A stretch of DNA of 64,000 nucleotides from Rhodopseudomonas palustris (GCA_016215605.1 JACRJB010000067.1:1-64000), one strand, 5' to 3'; counted from the stretch's first letter, positions 1-9,820 are shown. Notes: generated by a model from the letters alone, not told the origin. A program made the numbers and translations.

Positions 1-32
1 ACGGACCCGCCCGGCATCCCGGGCAGGTCCGT
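1..32. terminator. GC-rich hairpin at window edge, possible terminator
   Basis: A near-perfect inverted repeat (arms ACGGACC and GGTCCGT, inner arms GCCCGG and CCGGGC, 4-nt loop) occupies the first 32 bases. It lies downstream of the minus-strand gene at 169-408 and could terminate that gene or one outside the window. No clear T-run follows on either strand, so this is only a structural call. Confidence 0.35.
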
Positions 33-168
33 TCGCGACGCCATATAAGGGAAATTCGCCGGTTAAACCAACGTTATTGACGCCGGCCGTCCGGGGCCCG
101 ACCGGGCCGGGATCGCGGCGTCCCCCGCCGCTGCGGCGTTCGGACGCCGTTCCGGCCGGCCGCGGCGA

Positions 169-408
169 TCACTGGCCGTGATTGACCAGCACCTGGTTGC
201 AGGCGCGGCTGATCTTCGGGCGGTTTTCCTTGAGGCAGGCCAGGATGGCGAAATCGCCCTGATCCATCAGCGCGCGGCAGTGACGCGACACGTCGCGCGA
301 GCAGGCAGCCTGCTCCTCGGGCGTGCCGCTGCGCTGCTGCTGCTGGGCAAAGGCGCCGGTCGAGATCGGGGCGAGCAGCAGCGTGAGCGCAACCAAAGTC
401 TTCTGCAT
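169..408 (-). CDS. small secreted cysteine-rich (GLG1-type) protein
   Basis: A 79-residue protein with an N-terminal signal peptide (MQKTLVAL, hydrophobic core, cleavage near AFA-Q about residue 22) followed by a Gln-rich stretch. The mature part has four Cys (CSRD, HCRAL, ACLKEN, ACNQ) spaced like one Cys-rich GLG1 repeat, in which a CL-x-x-N-x3-(L/I)S-x-x-C pattern is typical. I chose the ATG at 408 because a GGAAG ribosome site lies just upstream and the signal peptide begins there; a longer in-frame start exists at 462. Such short periplasmic proteins are common in Rhizobiales and have no known role. The family call is fairly secure, the function unknown. Confidence 0.7.
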   Translation of the reverse strand: MQKTLVALTLLLAPISTGAFAQQQQRSGTPEEQAACSRDVSRHCRALMDQGDFAILACLKENRPKISRACNQVLVNHGQ

Positions 409-822
409 TTTCTTCCTTCGAGGTGCTGGGAATTTTCGGAATCCGCAATCGACCAGCGTCAAAGCGACGCCCGAGACCGGCCGTCAAGCCTCTACCGACA
501 CGGATGTGCAAGCCCTGATCTGGCCGTGCAAATGCGGCCAAATTTGCGCCGATGATGCACAGTTGCGACGATGTTTCAAATATCGGCAAAGCCGTAACGC
601 ATTTCTTCGCGCGGCGTTGCGCATTTGCGACAAATACGCGAGGTTCCGTGCGTCGCGCGCGGTGTCCGGCGGGCCACACAGCTGGTCGCTCTCGCATTCG
701 TCCGGGTTTGCACGGAACCAACCGCGATATTATTTGATTTGAACCTGTCGTTACGCAAAGACACTAACAGGCTGATGCGGCGGAGCGTCGTTTCGGCACG
801 AATTTTTCAGGGGTAGACCAGA
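409..822. other. 414-bp gene-free divergent intergenic region
   Basis: This lies between the divergent small secreted genes at 169-408 and 823-1320. It must hold both promoters. I see no convincing ORF, palindrome or named operator. A GGAAC box occurs near 715, but the expected CGTT does not follow at 16-17 nt, so it is not called as an EcfG promoter. Confidence 0.5.
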
Positions 823-1320
823 ATGAAACTGCTTCGTTCGTCATCTTCGCTTCATGCCTTGAAGGCGGCCGGCGTCGCTGCGGCAATGCTGCTGTCGGCC
901 TCGGCGAGCTACGCCGAAGGGCCGTTCGCGGGATTCGAAGGGTCGTGGTCGGGGACCGGCACCGTCGCCCTGTCCGACGGATCGAAGGAGCGCATCCGCT
1001 GCCGGGCGACCTACAAGGTCGGTGGCGGCGGCAACCAGCTCACGCAGACGCTGCGCTGCGCCAGCGACAGCTACAAGTTCGACCTCTCCGCCGACGTCGC
1101 CAGCAACGGCGACCGGATCTCCGGCAACTGGAGCGAAGCCAGCCGCAACGTCAACGGCAGCCTGCAGGGCAAGGCCGGCGGCGGCAACATCGAAGTGTTC
1201 GTCGAAGCCGCCGGCTTCGCCGCCAACATTTCGCTGACCACCCGCGGCAACAAGCAGTCGGTGGCGATCAGCTCCAAGGGCGACATCCGCGGCGTCAACA
1301 TCAGCATGACGAAGGGCTGA
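823..1320 (+). CDS. secreted hypothetical protein, 165 aa
   Basis: A 165-residue protein with a clear signal peptide: basic N-terminus, then a hydrophobic AAGVAAAMLLSASASYA segment with cleavage near residue 31. The mature part is Gly/Ser-rich with alternating polar and hydrophobic residues, consistent with a small beta-sheet or barrel fold (FEGSWSGTGTVALSDG, later NWSEASRN and SVAISSKGDIRG). It resembles short exported proteins of Bradyrhizobiaceae that have no assigned function. A strong palindromic terminator follows directly. No enzymatic motif was recognised. Confidence 0.65.
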   Translation: MKLLRSSSSLHALKAAGVAAAMLLSASASYAEGPFAGFEGSWSGTGTVALSDGSKERIRCRATYKVGGGGNQLTQTLRCASDSYKFDLSADVASNGDRISGNWSEASRNVNGSLQGKAGGGNIEVFVEAAGFAANISLTTRGNKQSVAISSKGDIRGVNISMTKG

Positions 1321-1355
1321 TCCGCCGCGCCGCGCGAATCAGACGACCCGAATCA

Positions 1356-1389
1356 AAAGCCCCTCGGACCGGCCGGTCCGAGGGGCTTT
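1356..1389. terminator. bidirectional rho-independent terminator
   Basis: A perfect 34-base palindrome beginning AAAGCCCCTCGG and ending CCGAGGGGCTTT. It sits between the convergent genes 823-1320 (plus) and 1416-3782 (minus), with A/T ends on both sides, so it can terminate both transcripts. Confidence 0.85.
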
Positions 1390-1415
1390 CGTTTGCGTAT
1401 CGATCTGGTGGCGGA

Positions 1416-3782
1416 CTACACCACCGGGCCCGGCTGGCGGTTGCGGCGCAGCCGCTCCGCCATGCTGATCAGCCACATCGCGGTCGGCCGCAGGATGAAC
1501 AGGTCGGCGATCAGCGCCGCCACCATCGCGAAGGCGCTGAGCCAGCCGAACAGTCGCAGCGACGGCAGGTCGGAGAACACGGTGACGCCGAGGCCGCAGG
1601 CCAGCACCACGGTGGTGAGGATCAGCGCCGGCCCGACCAGCACGGTGGCACGCTCGACCGCGACCGCGGCGCTGGTGCCGGGCGGACTTTCCAGCCGCAG
1701 CCGGTTGAGGAAGTGGATGGTCGCGCTGAGGCCGAGACCGAACGACACCGTCAGCGCCACCACGCTGGCGAATTGCAGCCCCTCCCCCATCAGCCACAGC
1801 AGCGTGCCCGACAGCACCACCGGGAAGATGCCGGGCAGGATGCAGGCCAGCATCACCACCACCGAGCGGAAGGCGAGGCCGATGAACACCGCCACCAGAA
1901 TGAATTCGATGGTGAGGCCGTGGTTGAGCTTGGAGATCATGTCGGCGCTGTTGCGCGCCGCGATCGCCGACAGGCCGGTGACAGCGACCTCGTAGCCGGG
2001 ATGCTTCTGGCGGATGCCGTCGAGCGCCTTGTCGAGCTTCTGCACCACCGGCAGGATCTCGCTGGAGTCGAGGTCGGGCACGCGGCCCGATACCACCACC
2101 GCGGTCTGGTCGGCGGAAATGAACCGGCGCACCAGATGCTCGGGGATGACGTCGACATATTCCTTCAGCGTCGCGACGTCGTTGGTGTGGGCCTTTTCGG
2201 CGAGCCAGCGGCGCAGCGTCTCGATCGACCAGACGTTGCCGACGCCGGCCTGCTTTTCAACCATGGCGTGGACGTCGGCGATGGTCTGCAGCGTCTCCGG
2301 CGAGTACAGCGTCTGGCCTTTGGGGAATTCGATCAGCACGTCGATCGGATTGGCGCCGGTGAGCTTGGCGTCGAGCCGGTCGCTGGCCTGCACGGCCTGC
2401 TGCTTGTCGGGCACCTGATCGGCGAGCCGATAGCGCGGCTCGAGATTGGCGTAGATCACGCCGAGGCCGCCGACCAGCAGCAGCGCCAGCAGGCTGAACA
2501 GGCCGGGACGGCCGACCATCCGCACCGCGATGAAGGCGCAGAACCGGCGCAGCGCGTTGACCCCGAGATCGGCGCTCTGAAACTTGGCGGCGAACGCCTG
2601 TTCGTGCCGCACCAACAGCACGCCGAACACCGGCACCAGCGACAGCACCGCGATCAGCGCGATCACGGTGGCGACGAGGCCGGCCTCGCCGAAGGCGCGG
2701 ATCAGATCGGAATCCGAGAACTGCAAGGCGATGAAGGAAATCCCGGCGGTGGCGTGGGTCAGCACGCAGGCCGGCCCGACCACCAGCACGGCATTCTTGA
2801 ACGCGGTGTATTTGTCCTCGCCGGCGATCAATCGATCTCTCGCCGCAAAGGTGAGCTGCATCGAATCGGCGAAACTGATCACCATGATCAGCGGCGTCAT
2901 GACGTTGAGGAACATGTTGAGGCTGAAGCCGGTCCAGCCGAGCACGCCGAGCGACAGCAGGATCGCCAGCAGCGGCGGAAACGCCGCCACGATCATGAAC
3001 GAGATCTTGCGGAAGAACAGGATCGCGATGATGCAGCCGGCGAGGATGCCGGCGATGTTGTAGATCAGGCCGTCGCGCTCGACCGCGTTGCGGATTTCGA
3101 GCTGCATCACCGGCACGCCGGACAATTGCCGCGACAGGCCGGAGCCCTCGAGATCCTCGGCCATCACCTTGCGGATCTCGCCGATGGTCTTGGCCAGCTT
3201 GTTGTTGCCGACGATCTCCGGCTCGAGCGACAGCACGATCAGCGCCAGTGTCCCGTCCTCCGACAGCAGCTTGCCGCGGATGATCTCGTTACTCTTCACC
3301 GTCGCGATGAACTTGTCGTAGGCCTCGCCTTCCGGCAGTTCGTTGGGAAACAGCGCCGCCGGCAGCTTGCCCGGCTCCGGCGCCTGGCGCGCCGAGAACA
3401 GCGAAATCAGCCCGCGGGTGCCGTCGACGAGTTGCAGGTCGGTGACGAGGTCGCGCAGCTTTTCGAGATTTTCGCGGGCCAGCAGCGTCTTGCCTTCAAC
3501 CACCACCAGCACGTCGAATTCGGTCGAGGGGAAGCGCTTGGTGACCTGCTCGTATTGATGAAACTCCTTGGTGTCGGAGCGGAACAGCTGGCTCAGCGAA
3601 TCGTCGATCTTGATCCGCTGGATGCCGAAAATCGCGGCCACGACCAGCACCACGAGGATCACGCAGGACAGGATCGGCGCGCGCACCGCGATCAGCCCGA
3701 GCCGCTCCAGCCCGAAGGCGATGCTGAGCCGGCGCCGGTTCAGCTCGTTGATTTCGGCGTCGTTGACGTTCTTGTGCAGCAT
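1416..3782 (-). CDS. RND/MMPL-family permease, putative hopanoid (lipid) transporter
   Basis: A 788-residue inner-membrane protein with the RND/MMPL layout: one TM helix near residues 33-53, a periplasmic loop, a block of five to six TM helices (about 240-420), then a second copy (TM near 430-450, loop, TM block about 640-770). Such permeases move lipids or hydrophobic molecules by proton motive force. It is last on the minus strand after eutB, hpnP and eutC. From memory, R. palustris TIE-1 has an RND permease beside hpnP (locus Rpal_4267) reported to play only a minor role in hopanoid transport, and this gene fits that position. It is not called HpnN, which belongs to the main hopanoid cluster and is longer. 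Substrate is inferred from neighbourhood. Confidence 0.8.
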   Translation of the reverse strand: MLHKNVNDAEINELNRRRLSIAFGLERLGLIAVRAPILSCVILVVLVVAAIFGIQRIKIDDSLSQLFRSDTKEFHQYEQVTKRFPSTEFDVLVVVEGKTLLARENLEKLRDLVTDLQLVDGTRGLISLFSARQAPEPGKLPAALFPNELPEGEAYDKFIATVKSNEIIRGKLLSEDGTLALIVLSLEPEIVGNNKLAKTIGEIRKVMAEDLEGSGLSRQLSGVPVMQLEIRNAVERDGLIYNIAGILAGCIIAILFFRKISFMIVAAFPPLLAILLSLGVLGWTGFSLNMFLNVMTPLIMVISFADSMQLTFAARDRLIAGEDKYTAFKNAVLVVGPACVLTHATAGISFIALQFSDSDLIRAFGEAGLVATVIALIAVLSLVPVFGVLLVRHEQAFAAKFQSADLGVNALRRFCAFIAVRMVGRPGLFSLLALLLVGGLGVIYANLEPRYRLADQVPDKQQAVQASDRLDAKLTGANPIDVLIEFPKGQTLYSPETLQTIADVHAMVEKQAGVGNVWSIETLRRWLAEKAHTNDVATLKEYVDVIPEHLVRRFISADQTAVVVSGRVPDLDSSEILPVVQKLDKALDGIRQKHPGYEVAVTGLSAIAARNSADMISKLNHGLTIEFILVAVFIGLAFRSVVVMLACILPGIFPVVLSGTLLWLMGEGLQFASVVALTVSFGLGLSATIHFLNRLRLESPPGTSAAVAVERATVLVGPALILTTVVLACGLGVTVFSDLPSLRLFGWLSAFAMVAALIADLFILRPTAMWLISMAERLRRNRQPGPVV

Positions 3783-3976
3783 CCGCTGTTCCGTTCTGGC
3801 AATCGCTCAATACAGCAAGAAATCAGGCACGATTGCGACATCGCCGCGCCGGGACGGCGCCAGTCCATGATCACTTGCGATGAATTCATCGTGCTTCGGA
3901 TTACAGGCCCCGAGGCCCCGTGGGAGGAGCCGACGGGGCACACTCGACCAGATTCGCGGCTCCGGCGCGATCCGGC

Positions 3977-4765
3977 TCAGCGTCGCGCCTCGTCCGGCGC
4001 CGTCAGCTCCGCCACGGGACCGATTTCACCGCTTTCGTCCTTCAGGGCGACGCCGGACGCGCCCCGGGCCAGCGCCTCACGCACCAGCCACGCAATTTTG
4101 AACGCCGCCTCGTCGGCAGTGATGCCGGCGCCGTGGATATTGGAGACGCAGTTGCGGTCGGCGTCGGTCCGGCCCGGCTTCGGACCGAGGGTCACATAGG
4201 CGCCGAGGCTGGCCGGCGCCGACAGCCCCGGCCGCTCGCCGATCAGCACCAGCACGATCCGGGCGCCGAGCAGCGCGCCGATCTCGTCGCCGAGCGCGAC
4301 CCGGGCGCCGGTCACCACCGCCGCCGGCCCGAAGCTGATGCCGGCCGCGGCGAGACGCGGCAGCAGCCGGCGCACCACTTCGACCGCCTGGGCGGTCACC
4401 GCCACCGGCGACAAACCGTCGCCGATCACGAGCGCCAGATCGGCGGCAGCGGGTTGGCCTTCGAGCCGGGCGCGCGACGCAGCATCGAGCTGGCGCCCCA
4501 GATCCGGCCGGGCCAGATAGTCGCGGCGGCTCTCCGCCCGGCTCGCCAGCAGCAGCGGCGTCAGCCCCAGATCGCCGAGGTCGGCCGCGACCGCGTCGGC
4601 ATCGAACGCCGCGTGCACCGCGTCGCGGGCGCGGGCATGGGCCAGGGTGAAATCCAGCAGCGCGTCGGTCGTCAGGCTGGCGCCGGATCGGCCGAGCGCG
4701 ACTCGCGCCGGGGTGAGGCGGCGCAGATCGGTCAGCGCACGCGGAGTGATCGAAGACGAAGTCAT
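3977..4765 (-). CDS. eutC: ethanolamine ammonia-lyase small (light) subunit
   Basis: A 262-residue EutC. With EutB it forms the adenosylcobalamin-dependent lyase that converts ethanolamine to acetaldehyde and ammonia. Family landmarks include the [13 protein letters not shown] segment and DRNCVSNIH near residues 178-212, plus a variable N-terminus of about 30 residues, as usual. It begins 51 nt after the hpnP stop and is followed by the RND permease. Its partner eutB lies upstream of hpnP, so the two subunits are not adjacent, unlike in enteric eut operons. No microcompartment shell gene is visible. Confidence 0.93.
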   Translation of the reverse strand: MTSSSITPRALTDLRRLTPARVALGRSGASLTTDALLDFTLAHARARDAVHAAFDADAVAADLGDLGLTPLLLASRAESRRDYLARPDLGRQLDAASRARLEGQPAAADLALVIGDGLSPVAVTAQAVEVVRRLLPRLAAAGISFGPAAVVTGARVALGDEIGALLGARIVLVLIGERPGLSAPASLGAYVTLGPKPGRTDADRNCVSNIHGAGITADEAAFKIAWLVREALARGASGVALKDESGEIGPVAELTAPDEARR

Positions 4766-4816
4766 GGTGCAACCTTTCGCGGCAGCGGCCGGAAGTCGTG
4801 ACGGGCGGCCAAGACG

Positions 4817-6400
4817 CTACTCCGCCGGCACCGCAGCTTCGCGCAGCCGGATCGAATAGTTCGAGGCGTTGGCCTCGCCGCGCGAGGCCTCGCGGGCGTA
4901 GATGATCAGGTGGTGCGCAACCACCATCACCGACAGCAGGTTCTCGATATCGCCGCGGACCAGACGCTTCAGCGCGAATTTCCAGAATGCCAGCTTGTAG
5001 TCGCCGCGAACACCGATCTGCCAGATGATGTTGCGCAGCATGGTCATGCCGCGCTTGATGTTGGCCTTGGAGGCGCGCTGCGGCGTGTTGGGATGCAGCC
5101 GCGTCGCATAGGCGTTTTCGATCTGGTATTCGTACCGCTTCAGCAGAGCTTCGGGCTGGTAGGCGCGCGCCATGCAGTCCTTCCACATCGCCACCACCTG
5201 ATCGTGCGGCATCAGGAAGTCGACGTTCGACTCGCGGCCGTCGTCGTGGATCAGCCGGCCCTCCTGCTGCAGCCGATCCCACAGCGGCGTCTTCGGCAGC
5301 GCCTGCAGCAGGTTGATGGTGAGCAGCGGAATCTGCGACTGGGCGATGAACTGCATCAGGAATTCGCCGGTCTCGGGCGTGTCGGTGTCGAGGCCGAGGA
5401 TGATGCCGGACACCACCTCCATGCCGTAGCTGGAGATCGTCCGCACGCCTTCGAGGATCGGGACCATCATGTTGTGGTCCTTGTGCATCGCCTTGAGCGC
5501 GGTCGGATCCGGCGTCTCGATGCCGCAGAAGATCGTGGTGAAATACGCATCGCGCATCAGCGTCAGGATTTCCGGACGCTTGGCGATGTTCAGCGTCGCC
5601 TCGCAGGCGAGCTGCAGCGCGAAGCCGGTGCGCTTCTGCCACTCGACCAGATGCGGCAGCAGGTCGAGCGCCGCCTTGCGATTGCCGATGAAATTGTCGT
5701 CGACGAAATACACCGAGCCGCGAATGCCGCATTCGACCATGCGGTCGAGCTCGACGATGATCTGCTCCGGCGTCTTCAGCCGCGGGTTGCGGCCGTACAG
5801 CCCGGGAATATCGCAGAATTCGCACTGATACGGGCAGCCCGAGGAATACTGGATGCTGCCGAGCAGATATTTGCTGCATTCCGCCAGCTCGTAGGCCGGA
5901 ATCGGAAATAGCGTCATGTCGAGGCGGTCTTCGGTGGAGAAGATGATCTGCCGCGGCGGCCGCGTGACGTCGTGCGCGAGCCGGGCGATCAGCTGATCGG
6001 TGGCATCACCGAGCTCGCCGACGTGCAGATAATCGAAGCTGGGATAATGGTCCGGGCAGGCGCTGACCGACGGGCCACCGATCGCCACCGGCAGGTCGTA
6101 GCCGTGGGCGCGGCGGCAGATGTCGTTCATCTGCTGGCGCTGGATGTGCATGCCGCTGACGAAAACCGCCTCGGCCCAGGCGAAATCCTCGTGCGTGGCC
6201 GTCCGGATGTTCTCGTCGATGAAGCGAACCGACCAGTTCTCCGGCAGGTACGCCGCGATCAGCAGCAAGCCCTGCGGCGGCATGAATGCCGCGACACCGT
6301 CCAACAGCGGGTAGGAATTCTCGAAAGTGCCAAAGGACTTGGTGTAACGCGGGAAAACGCACAAAATACGACGGCTGGACTGGCCGGACTCAGCTCTCAT
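4817..6400 (-). CDS. hpnP: hopanoid C-2 methylase (B12-binding radical SAM)
   Basis: A 527-residue B12-binding radical SAM protein. An N-terminal cobalamin-binding-like region (about 1-150) precedes the radical SAM core with its CX3CX2C cluster motif at Cys189, Cys193 and Cys196 (GCPYQCEFC), followed by the DIPGLYGRNPRLK stretch that I associate with HpnP. HpnP methylates hopanoids at C-2 using SAM and cobalamin, giving 2-methylhopanoids. It starts 240 nt downstream of eutB with a candidate EcfG-type promoter in that gap. In R. palustris TIE-1 hpnP is known to be controlled by EcfG. Length and motifs fit the family well. Confidence 0.92.
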   Translation of the reverse strand: MRAESGQSSRRILCVFPRYTKSFGTFENSYPLLDGVAAFMPPQGLLLIAAYLPENWSVRFIDENIRTATHEDFAWAEAVFVSGMHIQRQQMNDICRRAHGYDLPVAIGGPSVSACPDHYPSFDYLHVGELGDATDQLIARLAHDVTRPPRQIIFSTEDRLDMTLFPIPAYELAECSKYLLGSIQYSSGCPYQCEFCDIPGLYGRNPRLKTPEQIIVELDRMVECGIRGSVYFVDDNFIGNRKAALDLLPHLVEWQKRTGFALQLACEATLNIAKRPEILTLMRDAYFTTIFCGIETPDPTALKAMHKDHNMMVPILEGVRTISSYGMEVVSGIILGLDTDTPETGEFLMQFIAQSQIPLLTINLLQALPKTPLWDRLQQEGRLIHDDGRESNVDFLMPHDQVVAMWKDCMARAYQPEALLKRYEYQIENAYATRLHPNTPQRASKANIKRGMTMLRNIIWQIGVRGDYKLAFWKFALKRLVRGDIENLLSVMVVAHHLIIYAREASRGEANASNYSIRLREAAVPAE

Positions 6401-6500
6401 CAGACTGCCTCTGGGAACAATTCTCGAAACCCGTCTTTGGTGTGTTGCCCGGAGCCCCGGAACGGTTCGAATGACGGGCCAAATTCGAGCCGTCCACCAT

Positions 6501-6526
6501 AACCTTCCAACGACAGAACTGGTTCC
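6501..6526 (-). promoter_or_regulatory. candidate EcfG-type promoter of hpnP
   Basis: On the minus strand GGAAC (526-522) is followed by 17 nt and GGTT (504-501), close to the EcfG consensus GGAAC-N16/17-CGTT. It lies about 100 nt upstream of the hpnP start. The -10 element deviates by one base, so confidence is moderate. EcfG control of hpnP is established in R. palustris TIE-1; this exact site is my inference. Confidence 0.5.
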
Positions 6527-6640
6527 AATATCTTGCAGGCAATACGTTTGCTGCGCGTTTGGGCGATCTAATCACGGCGCAATCCGCCCGGCCACCGAAT
6601 TCTTCGGAGCCGATTCCGCAATGCCGTTGCCCTGCAGCGG

Positions 6641-8023
6641 TCAGGCGATCAGGCGGGCGGCAAAGTCCGGCAGCCGCGCGTCGGCGGCGGTGAGGCGGAA
6701 ATCGGCCTGCGCCAGCCCGGTGCGGACCAGCCAGTCGTCGAATTCCGGCGCCCGCTTCAGGCCGAGCAGGTCGCGGACGTAGAGCGCGTCGTGAAACGAG
6801 GTCGACTGGTAATTCAGCATGACGTCGTCGGCGCCCGGCACCCCCATGATAAAGCTGACGCCGGCGGTGGCGAGCAGCGTCAGCAGGGTGTCCATGTCGT
6901 CCTGATCGGCCTCGGCGTGGTTGGTGTAGCAGATGTCGACGCCGAGCGGCAGGCCAAGCAGCTTGCCGCAGAAATGATCCTCCAGCCCGGCGCGGATGAT
7001 CTCCTTGCCGTCATAGAGATATTCCGGCCCGATGAAGCCGACCACGCTGTTGACCAGGAGCGGTGAAAACGCCCGAGCGACGGCGTAGGCACGGGCCTCG
7101 CATGTCTGCTGATCGACGCCGTGATGGGCACTCGCCGACAGCGCCGAGCCCTGCCCGGTCTCGAAATACATCACGTTGTCGCCGACGGTGCCGCGCTGCA
7201 GCGCCAGACCGGCCTGATGCGCCTCCTTCAGGATCGCCAGATCGATGCCGAAGCTGCGGTTGGCGGCTTCGGTGCCAGCGATCGACTGGAACACGAGGTC
7301 GACCGGGGCGCCCTCCTCCATCAGCTTCAGCGACGTGGTGACGTGGGTCAGCACGCAACTCTGGGTCGGGATCGCCAGCCGGGTGATGACGTCGTCGAGC
7401 AGCCGCACCAGCTGGCCGAGCACGGCGGGATCATCGCTCGCCGGATTGATGCCGATGCAGGCGTCGCCGGCGCCGAGCAGCAGCCCGTCCAGCGTCGAAG
7501 CGGTGATGCCGCGGGCGTCGTCGAACGGATGGTTCGGCTGCAGCCGCACGCTCATCCGGCCGGGCAGGCCGATGGTGTTGCGAAAGCGGGTGATCACGCT
7601 GCATTTCTTGGCGACCAGGATCAGATCCTGGTTTCGCATCAGCTTGCTCACGGCCGCCGCCATTTCCGGGGTGACGCCGCGCGCGATGCTGGCCAGCGTC
7701 GCGGGCGTCGCCGCATCCGACAGCAGCCAGTCGCGGAAGCCGCCGACGGTGAGCGAAGCGATCGGCGCGAAGCTCGGCGCATCGTGGCTGTCGACGATCA
7801 GCCGGGTGACCTCGTCGTCCTCGTAGGGAATCACCGTCTCGTCGAGGAATTGCCGCAGCGGCACATCGGCCAGCGCCATCCGCGCCGCCACCATCTGCTC
7901 GGCGCTGTCGGCGGCGATGCCGGCCAGCCGGTCTCCCGACCGCGGCGGCGTCGCCTTGGCGAGCAGATCGCGCAGATTGTCGAACACGTAAGCGACATTG
8001 CCGATCGAGTGACGATAGATCAT
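6641..8023 (-). CDS. eutB: ethanolamine ammonia-lyase large (heavy) subunit
   Basis: A 460-residue EutB, the TIM-barrel catalytic subunit of ethanolamine ammonia-lyase. I start it at the ATG at 8023 (MIYRHSIGNVAYVF) because this matches the family N-terminus and length (about 450-465 aa); the frame stays open to 8155 but there runs into the chemoreceptor gene. The conserved core includes FRNTIGLPGRMSVRLQPNHP, GDACIGINPASD, FQSIAGTEAANRSFG and YTNHAEADQDDMD. The preceding chemoreceptor stop is 70 nt upstream and hpnP follows 240 nt downstream. I saw no B12 riboswitch or eut regulator nearby. Confidence 0.94.
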   Translation of the reverse strand: MIYRHSIGNVAYVFDNLRDLLAKATPPRSGDRLAGIAADSAEQMVAARMALADVPLRQFLDETVIPYEDDEVTRLIVDSHDAPSFAPIASLTVGGFRDWLLSDAATPATLASIARGVTPEMAAAVSKLMRNQDLILVAKKCSVITRFRNTIGLPGRMSVRLQPNHPFDDARGITASTLDGLLLGAGDACIGINPASDDPAVLGQLVRLLDDVITRLAIPTQSCVLTHVTTSLKLMEEGAPVDLVFQSIAGTEAANRSFGIDLAILKEAHQAGLALQRGTVGDNVMYFETGQGSALSASAHHGVDQQTCEARAYAVARAFSPLLVNSVVGFIGPEYLYDGKEIIRAGLEDHFCGKLLGLPLGVDICYTNHAEADQDDMDTLLTLLATAGVSFIMGVPGADDVMLNYQSTSFHDALYVRDLLGLKRAPEFDDWLVRTGLAQADFRLTAADARLPDFAARLIA

Positions 8024-8093
8024 GGCGGCCCCGGCGCGGCCCGCACGATTGCAGGCGACTACGACGCGGCGCAGGCTAGCATCGGGGGCGTCG

Positions 8094-9797
8094 CTAAGCG
8101 ACCCGGACAGTTGCGAGAAATTTTTGCACTTCGGCGCGCAAACGACCATTTTCATTGGACAACAATTGCGCAGACGTCAGCACGCGCGACGACGCCTCGC
8201 CGGTGTCGGCGGCGCCGCGATTGACGTCGGCGATGCTGGCGGCAACCTGATTGGTGCCGAGCGCGGCCTGGTTGACGCTGCGCGAGATTTCCTGTGTGGC
8301 GGAGCCCTGCTCTTCCACCGAGGCGGCGATGGTCGAGGAAATGTGCGCGACCCGCCCGATGGTGCCGCCGATCTCCTTGATCGCCACCACGGACTCCCGC
8401 GTCGCCGACTGAATCTCGGCGATCTGCGCGCTGATTTCGCCGGTCGCTTTCGAAGTCTGCTCGGCCAGCGCCTTGACCTCCTGCGCCACCACCGCGAAGC
8501 CGCGGCCGGCCTCCCCGGCACGCGCGGCCTCGATCGTGGCGTTCAGCGCCAGCAGATTGGTCTGCTCGGCAATCGTGGTGATCAACTGGGTGACGTCCCC
8601 GATCCGCGTCGCGGCCATCGCCAGCTTGCCGATCCGTGCGTCGGTCTGCTCCGCCTGCGTCACCGCCTCCGCGGCGATGTTGCGGGATTCGCGGACCTGG
8701 CGACCGACTTCTCCCACCGACGCATTCATCTGCTCGGCGGCCGACGCCACCGACTGGACGTTGTGCGAGGTCTCGGCCGACGCCGTGGCGACCACGTTGG
8801 AGAGTTGCTGGGTGACCGCGCTGCCCTGGGCGAGCGCCCCGGCGGACTGTTCGAGCTCGCGCGAGGCGGCGCCGACCGCCTCGATGATCTGGCCGACTGC
8901 GGTCTCGAAGCCGGCGGCCAGCTGGTGCAATTCGACGCGGCGGGCGGCGGCGGCTTCGTGCTCCCGCTCTTCGCGTTCGGCGTGTTCGCGCTCGGCCTTT
9001 CTGACCGCCTGAAGCTTGAATTCCTCGACGGCGCGCGCCATGCGGCCGACCTCGTCGCCGCGCTCGAGGCCCGGCAGTTGCACCGCGAAATTGCCGGACG
9101 CCAGTTCGCGCATCGCGCCGGACATCGCCACCACCGGGCGGGCGATGCCGCGGCCGATCACGAACGACGTCAGCACGCCGATCAGCGACACCACCAGCAG
9201 CACCGCGCCCAGCATCCATTGCTGGCGATCGAGCGCGAGACTGGCCTGGGCGATCTGGCGGTCGCGGGCGTCGTTGCTCGACAGGATCAGGTCGCCGATC
9301 CGGGAGTCGATATCGGCGAAGCTCTTCTCGGCGCTCTTGATGAACAGCAGCGCCGATCCGGCATCGCCATCCGCCATCTCGATCGCGTTCCTGGCCTGCT
9401 TCCCGTAGCCGGCGACGGCTGATTTCAGCTTCTGGAACGAAGCCTTGGCGGCGTCGCCGCCGAGCAACTTCTCGACGTCGGCGAGCGCCTGCGGAATCCG
9501 GGCGATCGCCGCGGTTGCTTCCTTGGACACCTGGGTGAGCTTGGCTTCGTCGGACTCGTTGGCCGCGGTGGCGGCGAGCCGGTAGAGCTTGGCGTGGGCG
9601 GTCCAGGCGGTGTTGTTGAGGTCACCGGCGAGTTCCGCCAGCCGCACCGGACCCGATACCAGCGCGTCGACGCTTTGCTGATTGGTGCGCAGCGCCTGCA
9701 ACGCGTAGATCCCGACGCCGATCAGCGCGACGACCAAGAGCGCCGGGACAAGCTGGACCTTCCACGACAGCCCGATGCTTCTGATCCAACGTCCCAT
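8094..9797 (-). CDS. methyl-accepting chemotaxis protein
   Basis: A 567-residue chemoreceptor. It has a TM helix at about 13-33, a mostly helical periplasmic domain (about 35-190, four-helix-bundle type), a second TM at about 192-212, a HAMP domain (about 213-265) and a cytoplasmic signalling domain. The highly conserved hairpin tip is visible ([20 protein letters not shown] with [15 protein letters not shown]). It relays ligand signals to CheA/CheW. It lies 60 nt downstream of a secreted Cache-domain protein on the same strand, suggesting co-transcription, and just upstream of eutB. The ligand is unknown. Confidence 0.93.
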   Translation of the reverse strand: MGRWIRSIGLSWKVQLVPALLVVALIGVGIYALQALRTNQQSVDALVSGPVRLAELAGDLNNTAWTAHAKLYRLAATAANESDEAKLTQVSKEATAAIARIPQALADVEKLLGGDAAKASFQKLKSAVAGYGKQARNAIEMADGDAGSALLFIKSAEKSFADIDSRIGDLILSSNDARDRQIAQASLALDRQQWMLGAVLLVVSLIGVLTSFVIGRGIARPVVAMSGAMRELASGNFAVQLPGLERGDEVGRMARAVEEFKLQAVRKAEREHAEREEREHEAAAARRVELHQLAAGFETAVGQIIEAVGAASRELEQSAGALAQGSAVTQQLSNVVATASAETSHNVQSVASAAEQMNASVGEVGRQVRESRNIAAEAVTQAEQTDARIGKLAMAATRIGDVTQLITTIAEQTNLLALNATIEAARAGEAGRGFAVVAQEVKALAEQTSKATGEISAQIAEIQSATRESVVAIKEIGGTIGRVAHISSTIAASVEEQGSATQEISRSVNQAALGTNQVAASIADVNRGAADTGEASSRVLTSAQLLSNENGRLRAEVQKFLATVRVA

Positions 9798-9820
9798 CTG
9801 CGATCTCCAGGTTTCGCGCC

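Noticed and set aside
700-760. EcfG promoter for the secreted protein gene at 823
   Set aside because: A GGAAC box is present, but CGTT is not at 16 or 17 nt.
1416-3782. Naming the RND permease hpnN
   Set aside because: HpnN is longer and belongs to the main hopanoid cluster. The gene next to hpnP is a separate RND family member, so no symbol was given.
945-4199. A 1084-residue open frame on the plus strand across the RND permease
   Set aside because: It is antisense to a clear RND gene and rich in His, Gln, Arg and Asp, the usual shadow composition in high-GC DNA. It has no recognisable domain.
8024-8093. Cobalamin riboswitch before eutB
   Set aside because: The gap is only 70 nt and no B12-box-like sequence was seen.
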